A DNA stretch of 64,000 nucleotides. Source: Leptobrachium leishanense (lineage: Eukaryota > Chordata > Amphibia > Anura > Megophryidae). Shown piece by piece: positions 55,602 through 64,000 of the stretch. The notes under the pieces were generated by a model. The model worked only from the letters and a program-made list of their open reading frames with translations. It was not told the DNA's origin and did not search any database. Where the stretch lies: NCBI GenBank assembly GCA_009667805.1, contig CM019063.1, forward strand, positions 54,358,881 through 54,422,880. Reading direction: 5' to 3'. The number at the start of each line of letters is the position of its first letter. Position 1 is the first letter of the stretch. A program made the translations under genes and the position numbers.

Positions 55602-56636
55602 TATATGTGTCATTGGGTGCTTCCATTGTGTGATTTCTTGTGTTTGTAAACTGAATTCCAACAGTAACTTTCCATCACTTCCAGAATCCAAAGGGGCAGG
55701 ACAAGCGCAGTGCAGTCTTGGGTGTAGTAATTGGGAGGAAGAGAATGGGGGGACAAATTTACCCCAATTATACCCCTCCAGATATTTTCTGGGACCTACA
55801 ACGATGAGTGTAGCACAGGTAAACAAGTAGGGTCCAGGGGCAGGAGAGATCCGGAATCCAGATAAACAATTCAGACCCAAGGGGCAGGAGGAGACAGTAA
55901 AACCCAAAAAGCAAACGGTTTCAATACAGCATGAACAGAATAACGAGCATGAACAGAATAACGAGCATGAACAAAAACAAGTGTAAAATGAGTCCCAGAA
56001 GTGGACATAAACACCCAACCAATGAGTACAGGGGTCAATGAAGTAAGCACAGTGTACTCTGAAATACTACATGAGACGGCCAAGTGTCAGGAGGCTACTG
56101 GACCAGCAATGTCTACAGGTCATAGGCTTACCATTCGAATCATATGCCAGTGTATAGCAGGGAATATATAAAAAAGGCACAATAGCACAGACAATCTTAA
56201 GTATATAACCAGGTTCACAAAACCACATACATAAAAGAAAAAAAGTGCAACCAGCTCTCAATGGAAACAAGTTGACGGAATTTCACCGTTCATGAAGGTT
56301 ACGTTGTCCTCTAGACCCCATAGTGCGGACAGGAGAGATGCTACTAGTGCTCAGAGTCTTGGTAAAGTCAGTAGAATTACGGTGGTTTACCACTGGTAGA
56401 GCATCTTTTTTCTCGCTCGGAAAAATGACGAAAACAAAACATATTGCTTCATAAAACTACACCTAGTCCATGTCGGTACTAAATTTTAACGCTCATAAAA
56501 AATGTTGAAAAATAAGACGAAATTGGACAAAATCTGTTGCTTGAAATTATGCCGGCATCACAGAATTAAAGGACAATTAAATTTGCTGTACACACATCAT
56601 CTGAAGACTCCTCAATGTTGATTCCAAGCTCATTTA
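55602..56636. other. Unassigned, partly LTR-like
   Basis: Around 55800-56270 the A-rich CCAGG texture and tandem ATAACGAGCATGAACAGA repeats (55925-55975) suggest a reverse LTR fragment, but termini are absent. A 172-codon minus-strand frame spans repetitive sequence and is not called a gene. Confidence 0.3.
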
Positions 56637-57436
56637 GTACCTTCACTACCGCCATAGGGCACTATCAGCTGCTCTGAGTGAAAACGGGGATGCCGAGGGG
56701 AAAATTGTGAGCTCGCAAATCTCCCCTTAGCATCCCTGTTTCACCAGTGGATTACGGGGCAGGTGCTGAGTCGAGCAGCCTGCCCTGTAGCGGGCGCTAG
56801 GTTCCAGGATGATTGGGGCAGTGCTTAGGCGCCGTCGCGAGCAGCCCCTACATGAAATCCATAGGGTTTCATGGAGGCTTCTGCTGCTGGGTCACATGAC
56901 CTGCAGGATCTCGCCTCTCACAATATTCTGCAGGTCGCGAAGTGATCGCGGAGTGAGACTGGTGACTTTTTTCCCCAGTCTCACTCTGCTCCCGGTGGCC
57001 AGAAGCGACAGATCGGGCGGCCGTTCTCACTGTGGGATGAGAAGTGAGTATTTGATTTTTTGGGGGGTTCCAGCTGACACTAACTGATTCCGCAGAAGCT
57101 CTGAGCTGTAACAAACTTTTTCAGTTAGTGGCAGCGGTTCGTAATTAGCGTTAGGACTATGTGATCCTCTCACTAATTACTCGTTGCGCTCCCCGTGTTA
57201 AGCAAAGGGAGAGCAAAGTACAGTAATCTGGTGCTAAAAAGCGATAATACCGATTCGCTAACAGATCTTTTTAACCCATTATCGATAAGGAGGTGATGTG
57301 TGCGCTACACTATCACCTCAATTAACCTAGGTAAGGAGGTGACAGGGCCCATAGTGTATACACAATCACACAGCAGCCCGAGATTGTATTAACACAATTT
57401 GGGGATATTCTTTTCCATCACAAATTTGTCTGTTGC
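56637..57436. other. GC-rich repeat-like stretch, no gene
   Basis: CTTCACTACCGCCATAGGGC, CGCTAGG and GGTTTCATGGAGGC texture resembles TTAA-family interiors, and TTAGCGTTAGGAC / CACTAATTAC units occur near 57140-57180. No clean element ends. Confidence 0.35.
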
Positions 57437-58100
57437 TGTCACGGCCCTCGTCGCCGGCGCCGTTCCCCTTTCATGTTATGATTCCAAAGCAGATTTTACC
57501 CCTGGCTTGTCTGGTGTCCACACTAGGTTTCCCCCTCCTCTCCAGCCTCAGGTGTGGGCAGGGCTTGGACTTCCTTTATACGTATACTCCACCCTCCAGA
57601 GATTGCTTTTGAATTGAAGTCCTTCATTGTATTCTGAGCTGCGTGCAGCGCACATCTACTCTGTCTGGATATTCCACCATTACCCTCCTTCCATGTTCCT
57701 GGCTTCCCATCGTGACCCTCCATTCATGGTTCTGGCTTCCCACATGACCATCCATTCGTGTTCCTGGCTTCCCATAGTGACCCTCCATCCATGTTCCTGG
57801 ACTCTCACTGTGACCCTCCATTGCTACCTTCCTTTTGTGTGCCTTTACCATCTGATCCTGCCGAACCTCAAGTTCCACTGATTACACGTGTTTGACTTCT
57901 GCTAAAGACATTGAGCATTCTTCTGCCAGCTGTCTTCCCTGACCTATACTAAGGACATTAACCATTCTACGGGATTTCCCAGTTCTGAGATCTCACCTGG
58001 ATGCCCATATTGTGTCTGAACAATGTGTCTCCTGGTCCTCAGCCCTCTCCTTGTCCTGTCAATCTATTTCAGTAAGTCTCCTCATGTTCTTTAGTTTATC
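57437..58100 (+). mobile_element. TGTCACG-family LTR-like fragment
   Basis: Begins TGTCACGGCCCTCGTCGCC and has the C/T-rich texture and CTGGTTTGT-type phrases of the family. CTTTATACGTATACTCC near 57574 may be its TATA region. The right end is missing; it meets a GGGTTATTC fragment near 58105. Confidence 0.5.
57680..57826. repeat. 33-bp minisatellite in the LTR
   Basis: About four to five units of CCATTCATGTTCCTGGCTTC CCATCGTGACCCT-type sequence with small length changes. It explains the repeated GSQEHGRRV-like peptide. Confidence 0.75.
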
Positions 58101-58104
58101 CGTC

Positions 58105-58663
58105 TAATTTCTGGTTTGTTCGACAGGTTTAAACAGGCGAATCCCATAGGTTTCAATGATAAAAATATTCCCGTTTATTCTTTTCATTTGCAGCAAAAAG
58201 TCTTTTTATTTATTTACTTTTTAGAAATTTTTAGCCATTTTTCTGGATTTTTTAGCAAGCTTTTTGATTCCCATTGTTTTGAAATGGCTTTTTTTTTTTA
58301 TTCAGTAACAGGCCATTTTATTATTATTTATAGGACCTTTTTAATTATTTGCATTTATTTTGTTTTTAACGCCTTTTCAAAAATTTGACGCGTTTTTTTC
58401 ACCTCCAGTTCGTCAGCTGATCTGCTTTTTTCGGTGGCATTCGATGGTGTTCGGCAGTAAATTCGGCGGCATTCGGTTGGATCGTCAGCTGCGTTCGGCC
58501 GGCGCTCTGTCCGATGGTCGGCAGCTGCATTCGGTGAGCTGATTGGTGGCGTTCGACAATTCCCATTTGGTGCACTTCGGGGACCTCTTGGTGAATGCTG
58601 AATTCACCGCAAGGTTGGCGAACTGAACTCGTTGGAGTGAAATTTCGGTGCTCCCTGAATAAG
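58105..58663 (-). mobile_element. GGGTTATTC-family element, one-ended copy
   Basis: Carries the inverse of the shared module (GCGAATCCCATAGGTTTCAATG, AAAAATATTCCCGTTTATTC), then TTCGGCGGCATTCGG-type words and AATGCTGAATTCACCGC, ending GGTGCTCCCTGAATAAG. The other end is lost at the LTR boundary. Confidence 0.6.
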
Positions 58664-58799
58664 TAGAGAAATGTTAAATTTTTGGAACAAAGTTACTTAT
58701 CGAGGTCAGAATAAATGACCAGCCATGATTAAATGACCATCGATTCTACGTCTGAACTGGCTGCAGGGATAAAGTAACGGGTCACGTGGTCTAAATGGA

Positions 58800-59240
58800 A
58801 AAAAAAAAGACTAAAGGAATTATCTTCCAATTATCAAATCACCTGCTTTCCTTTCTTGTTGTGTCTTTCCTCCACATCGGCTTCCACCATGACCCCAAGA
58901 TGGAAAACACGAGTCAATTAATCATTTCCAGCAAATGTATTCCTTAGGGAACAGGTTTGTTTATAAAGGAGATGTAAGAACACATAAAACTTAAGTGAAT
59001 CAAGCCCTCAGCTGGCATTTAATTGATAAGAACTAAAGCTAATATTAGATAGCAAATAAATGGTCTGTTGCACAGGCATTTAATTAAACACCAAATTAAT
59101 GCAGTAATGACCCTACTAGAACTAACAGCCAGAAACACTTACTGCAGGCAAGCATCTGGATGACTTCAACTTTTTCCACGCTGAAATACATTATACAGAG
59201 ATCTATTTATTTGTAATCAATTCTCTTTACTTTTTTCCCC
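58800..59240. other. Candidate conserved non-coding element
   Basis: About 430 bp free of repeat motifs. It is rich in homeodomain-type TAATTA/ATTAAT words (CATTTAATTGATAAG, TTAATTAAACACCAAATTAATG) and other complex AT words. The texture is that of a developmental enhancer, but conservation cannot be judged from one sequence. No open frame. Confidence 0.35.
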
Positions 59241-60534
59241 TCTAAAAAGAGTCGTTAAATAGTGATGAGAAAACTAGTTTGGAGCCGGTCCAAATATCTT
59301 CAATCCGCTACTTAGAGCAACAGTCCCGGATTTGTCTGACTCCGCTCCAAGTTTTATAATGAAGGGTATCTCTTCTCAGAGAGACGTCGTCGAAAGAGCA
59401 TTTCCATTCTTGTTTCTCTTTAGAGACAAAAATGGATCTCTTCTCCCTGACGTTGAAAAACGTTGTTGCGCATAAAATACGTTTTCTTCACTTCCTGTTT
59501 CCTGGAGACACAAACATATTTGGGAAAATTAGTCCTTGGAATATGGGTAAAGAGCACTCATCATGCCCAATGGGAAGATGGACCCATGTGACAGGAAATC
59601 GGTCCCTGTTATTTGTTAGGGGTTTTCTTGGTGACAGATAGTAAATAATTGAGTTGCTCCCTATCAAATATTTGCTGTCACTCACATCCGTTGGCATGCC
59701 GACAGGGACGTGACCGCTTCGAACAGACAGCCCTTCACTCAAACCACCAGTCTAATATCAGTCAGCACACTGGACTCCAAAGTCATCATGCCAAAATCAC
59801 CACACAGGACCAAAGGTGCATAGCCACCAGTCTACCTCATGACAGAAAAGCAGCATGAGCAGTTATGGTTTGCTACACAGCAGCCTGTGGCTTCATTTTT
59901 GGATAGGACTCACCCTCACTAGAGGTGCCTTGACGTTTGGCGGACGAGCTTACTCTCTTAATGGCCATTAATAGAAACCAAAGCCTCTAATTGTGTTTTG
60001 TTTCACACGATATAATGGCAATAAGCGCAGATTACATCTTTTTTCTTATGTTTTATACATGTTGCTGTTCTGGATACATTTGGTGGTTGCAGCCGCCCCA
60101 TAGCTATATGATTGCTACTCTTGGAGTTTCATGAGGAACACGTAAGGGAAGTACCGGCTGCAATATCTCATTAAGGGGTGAACTATTAATGCCCTGATTG
60201 GATATCTCAGGCAACGTGCATCTGGCTGGTACAGGTGCACTGTAACCTGTTCCATGAAGAGGAAACGCTAAGCACCTAGTTGGGTTTGATCTCCACGTGC
60301 AAATGATACGCCCAGCCCATCCTGTCCGTGCCAAAGTGATCGGCCGAAATTCGGATCATCTCTTCACTCGCGTATAGCTTTGGGAATCCCTCGCTCACTA
60401 ACGTCAATCCATGAGGCTGTGTGATGATGTCAAAAGCAGGGCTTTCCTCTGCCCAGTGGGGAAATTCCATTGCAAGAGATGCAGATATCATTTTGGATGT
60501 CACTGGAAAGACCCGAGCTTGACTTTCAAATGAT
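59241..60534. other. No gene recognised
   Basis: About 1.3 kb. TAGTGATGAGAAAACTAG near 59260 resembles a hAT terminus, but no partner is seen. Frames of 60-87 codons have no recognisable domain. 60290-60534 has TTAA-family texture. Confidence 0.3.
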
Positions 60535-61701
60535 ACCAATCCTGACCATACACAGGGTAAAATTTTATTTAAAAAAAATAATAAATATATAAATAAAATA
60601 TAAATGTTACTTTTCTTTCTTCTTTTTCTAAAGCAGCACCATTATACACTTTTCAGTTATAAAGTGAGCAATGCTGCTGCAATAATTCCACCTCATCTTC
60701 CACACTGAAGTCAATTGTGGAGGTGATGACGTAGTGCATTTTTTACACATCAAAAATGTAAGCCTCCAAACTGGTGGGGGTTTTGGACCCCAGTACCTCC
60801 ATGATATGCACCGCACAAAGATGACTGAGGTATCATTCATTGAGGAGGTCATTGTCTGGCCTTTGCAATAATTTCAAACATGACTATGTTAAGTGTAAAA
60901 ATGAAAGAAGTGAAAAAATAATAAATACTAAATTTAAATTTTTTTAATGTTCTAAGGCAGTGGTAATGTCTGCTTTTACTTACAAAGCCAACAATGCCGG
61001 TGCAATAACTCTCCTCTCATTTCCCATGCTGGGAGCAAGGACATGTACTGCACAATTATGCACTGGTCATCTAAAACAATTCAGAAAAGGGGAGAGAGGA
61101 GAGACGAGGGTTCTTTGGACACCTATATCTCCATTCTATACACACAAGTTCAAGTGAGGTATGATTAGAAAGACCAGAGTCTGGCCCTTCCAAAGACACC
61201 AAGCAGGACCATGTAAAGTTCAAAAATTAAAAAATATATCTTTCAGCTTATTTTTTCTAAGACAGTGACATCGTCCACGTTTTAGGTATAAAGTAAGCGA
61301 TGCCTCTATCTTTGCTCACCTTCTCGTGTCCCATGCCTGGAGCAAGTACAGTATACTACATACAGTCGTATTAGTCATGAAACGCAATGCGCCAAAAAAC
61401 AAGAGTCATTTTTTTCCATTTTGGTTAAAATTGCGAATTCCCTAACAAAAGCGCAGTAGGTTCTCCATTTAATTTTTTTGTAAATTAAACAGTATAAACA
61501 TAAAAGTTTGGAGGATAAAACGTAGAAAAATAAATATACATGCTGCAAATGATTGAGAATCGAATGGAAAAGTAAACCTTTTTTTTACATTCTGGAGTGA
61601 CATGACATATACACACAGTAATTATATATTTTGATTCCGCTGGGGAAAAAAACTACATATAATATGTCTGGGTTCTACAGTAAAACCTCTTCAAATAGAG
61701 T

Positions 61702-63076
61702 TTAACCCCTTCACTATCAAGCAATTCTTTTTCATCATAACATTTATTTGAAACATGGGATGCAAAGTTATCAATTAAATACAGGGCAAAAGAGAAATGT
61801 TATAAATTTTTCATGTATTCATTCCTCCTTTACAGAAATAATATTGGAACAAAAGATTATGCACTCAAGACGATTCCCCTTAACTCAAACAATGTCAAAC
61901 GGCGTCTGCATTATCGACATACAGGCAGAAATGGCCTTTGTGTTAGATGCAGTAAATGTGCTGCAGACAGATAATAAAAAGGTGAGATCTCCTGCTTATG
62001 GGGGTTTGTAGTGATCATAATGAGATTATTAGCGATGCAATATCTGTGTGTACTGCATAATGCCTGTGTATGGCAATTACAGCAACACCTTGTATCTGTA
62101 TGTGCTGCATAATGCCTGTGTATGGCAATTACAGCAACACCTTGTATCTGTATGTGCTGCATAATGCCTATGTATGGCAATTACAGCAACACCTTGTATC
62201 TGTATGTGCTGCATAATGCCTGTGTATGGCAATTACAGCAACACCTTGTATCTGTATGTGCTGCATAATGCCTGTGCATGGCAATTACAGCAACACCTTG
62301 TATCTGTATGTGCTGCATAATGCCTGTGTATGGCAATTACAGCAACACCTTGTATCTGTATGTGCTGCATAATGCCTGTGTATGGCAATTACAGCAACAC
62401 CTTGTATCTGTATGTGCTGCATAATGCCTGTGCATGGAAATTACAGCAACACCTTGTATCTGTATGTGCTGCATAATGCCTGTGCATGGAAATTACAGCA
62501 ACACCTTGTATCTGTATGTGCTGCATAATGCCTTTTATATGGCAATTACAGCAACACCTTGTATCTGTAAGCGCTGCATAATGCCTGTGCATGGCAATTA
62601 CAGCAACACCTTGTATCTGTATGTGCTGCATAATGCCTGTGTATGGTAATTACAGCAACACTTTGTATCTGTATGTGCTGCATAATGCCTGCGTATGGCA
62701 ATTACAGCAACACCTTGTATACCTACTGTACAGGGATTTACACTCAATATAACCCCCTGAATCTTATCCATGTACAGCAGTGACTGACCCACAGCTCTCC
62801 CTGTGTTCTGCCCTCTCCGTGACTTTTGTACTGCAACAGTAATGTATTTGAACTTTTTGTTACAGTGAGGACTGAGGCTGATAATTACATCGTGTTTTGT
62901 CTATCTCCAGGGTGACTGGAGATAGATAAGGCAGTGGAATTTGTTTCTCCACCGTGGGCACACTAATCCTGCTTTAATATGGTGTGAAAATTGGGTTTTG
63001 ATCTGCTAATTATTGCTTTACAATGGATTACAAATGCAAAATCGAGATAACTTGACATTGGGTGTGAAGAGGTTAA
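61702..63076. mobile_element. TTAA element of 1.37 kb nested in a relative
   Basis: TTAACCCCTTCACTATCAAGC at 61702 and TGGGTGTGAAGAGGTTAA at 63076. It splits a GTTTAAAC site that is intact at the homologous place in 7746-9004 (near 8928-8935), so the TTAA target is shown directly. It contains a 52-bp minisatellite. The 87-codon frame at 61748-62011 has no recognisable domain. Confidence 0.85.
62040..62720. repeat. 52-bp minisatellite, about 13 copies
   Basis: The unit is AATGCCTGTGTATGGCAATT, ACAGCAACACCTTGTATCTG, TATGTGCTGCAT. Starts occur at 62059, 62111, 62163, 62215 and onward at exactly 52 bp. One unit near 62530 has a TTTTATATGG variant. Copies are nearly identical, implying recent expansion or homogenisation. 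Confidence 0.95.
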
Positions 63077-63148
63077 ACGTGGTGAGCATAAAATGGTAAA
63101 AATGAGTTCAGTACACAGGGTGAAATGGCACAGCAGTGAAGGGGTTAA

Positions 63149-63777
63149 AACACCTCCTCCCAGCTATTGGATAAGCGCTCATTACAGTGTATTGAGTTCT
63201 ACGCAAATACGTTTTTTCAAAGAAGTTTGTTGAAGAAGCATAAAATTCCGCAGAAGAAGAAATAATTTGTGCAACTTTGTACTTCACATTAATTCGCGGC
63301 TGTCTGAGAACCTTAAATTGTTCTCAAGTATTGTGTAGCTTATTTTGTAATTTCTCTAGGTATCAAAAGCAACGTGAAGAGCCGGGGGGGAAGCGTCATA
63401 GCACGTTCCCCTCCCACACTACGGATAAACTATGCAATTTATTTCATTTAGTTACATCTTGTTCCGTGCACACCACAAAATCCTCAAAAAGCTAGAAATC
63501 ACGGTACAGTGTCCTTCTAAGGCACAAGTAATCACTGAGTGATGAAGTGGGAATACAAAGACGTTATTATACACCGGATAGAAATTTCCGAGGCTCTCAG
63601 TAATCACATTTATCTTTAAAAAATGTATATAATGTTTCCTACTTGGAGTTTGCCGGATGATAATATGAAACAATTTTAAAGATTTTATAAAACAATGAAA
63701 TAAACCAATTTGTGGTTAATCAGACACAAGACAGCTTTCCATTTTACCTCTTTTAACGTTTTACTACAAACTCAATC
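63149..63777. other. No feature recognised
   Basis: Between two TTAA elements. Frames of about 72 codons on both strands lack recognisable features. Confidence 0.3.
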
Positions 63778-63950
63778 TTAACCCCTTCGCTATCAAGCCA
63801 TTTTTGTTGGGAACATTTCTATCATAACATTTAATTGAAACATGAGAAGCAAAGTTAACAATTAAGTGTAGGGGAAATTTTGAGCAGAAATCGTTGTTCT
63901 TGTTAAAATATTAAAATAATGTAATTTTGCTCATTATTTAATTGCTTATA
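63778..63950 (+). mobile_element. TTAA element, left end
   Basis: TTAACCCCTTCGCTATCAAGC at 63778, matching 61702-61790 (CATAACATTTAATTGAAACATG against CATAACATTTATTTGAAACATG). No right end within the window. Confidence 0.7.
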
Positions 63951-64000
63951 GAAACATAGAAACATAGAAAAATGTCGACAGATAAGAACCTTTCGGCCCA
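63951..64000 (+). mobile_element. Start of an amphibian-type dispersed repeat
   Basis: GAAACATAGAAACATAGAAA then GACAGATAAGAACCTTTCGG CCCA at the window end. From memory this matches the start of a very common interspersed repeat in amphibian assemblies. Only 50 bases are visible. Confidence 0.5.

Larger units (their letters stand above)
60535..63148. mobile_element. Old TTAA-family element, opened by another
   Basis: The right end GCACAGCAGTGAAGGGGTTAA closes at 63148. Its right arm (CTACATATAATATGTCTGGG, then CTTCAAATAGAG / TGGTGAGCATAAAATGGTAA) aligns with 8880-9004 once 61702-63076 is removed. The left part contains three diverged copies of a roughly 310-bp module (starting near 60535, 60875 and 61185). 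The left terminus is not identified. Confidence 0.65.

Noticed and set aside
61748..62011. 87-codon frame followed by AAAAAGGTGAGA, a possible splice donor
   Set aside because: It lies wholly within a TTAA element with no acceptor or partner exon seen.
62040..62720. CRISPR-like regular array
   Set aside because: Whole 52-bp units repeat without variable spacers; the genome is eukaryotic.

Overview
The window looks like gene-poor, repeat-saturated vertebrate DNA, most likely from a frog or other amphibian. The reasons are: L2/CR1-like LINEs ending in ATAAATAAA or AATAATAAT tails, Tc1 elements with CAGTTGTG-type ends, hAT families, TTAA-targeting MITEs, Ty3/gypsy LTRs of about 1 kb, and a last 50 bases that resemble a dispersed repeat I know from amphibian genomes. 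I see no host protein-coding gene, tRNA or rRNA. Nearly every long open frame is a decayed transposon gene, a frame through a tandem array, or chance.

Layout. 1-6,660: two L2-like LINE ends, GATA microsatellites, a possibly conserved unique stretch (3.7-4.4 kb) and TTAA-flanked MITEs. 6.7-14.7 kb: a gypsy solo LTR (7059-9392, CATA duplication) carrying a TTAA element, a reverse LTR fragment, a CpG-rich MITE and a hAT MITE with a purine-rich core. 14.7-17.8 and 28.2-29.65 kb: two halves of one AT-rich 42-bp satellite, split by a 10.3-kb gypsy element (17826-28167, CTAC duplication). That gypsy copy holds a 2.56-kb hAT element in its 3' LTR, a LINE in its integrase, and a hAT remnant plus a solo LTR where its 5' end should be.

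30.5-40.4 kb: a hAT element inserted in a relative. The inner one (31128-39652, 8-bp duplication GTCATGTA) carries a broken BED/hAT transposase, tandem arrays near both ends, a nearly intact Tc1 (31267-32882) and a 600-bp hAT MITE. 40.9-43.6 kb: a GGGTTATTC-ended element holding two solo LTRs, each with a perfect 5-bp duplication. 43.0-46.8 kb: a recent direct duplication of about 1.8 kb. 46.2-51.9 kb: an older Tc1-like element opened by TTAA elements and by a 2.4-kb LINE. 52.1-54.25 kb: a related 39-bp satellite. 54.6-58.7 kb: more DNA-element and LTR pieces. 58.8-59.2 kb: a unique stretch resembling a conserved non-coding element. 60.5-64 kb: nested TTAA elements with a 52-bp minisatellite.

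The elements do not form a pathway. The window is a stratified insertion record. Target duplications give the order: satellite, then gypsy, hAT and GGGTTATTC elements, then LTRs, Tc1, LINE and MITEs. The most interesting unit is the hAT family, seen as a transposase-bearing copy and a shortened derivative that share ends and internal repeats. All boundaries were read by eye from terminal motifs and flanking duplications; family names rest on motif recognition, not database search.
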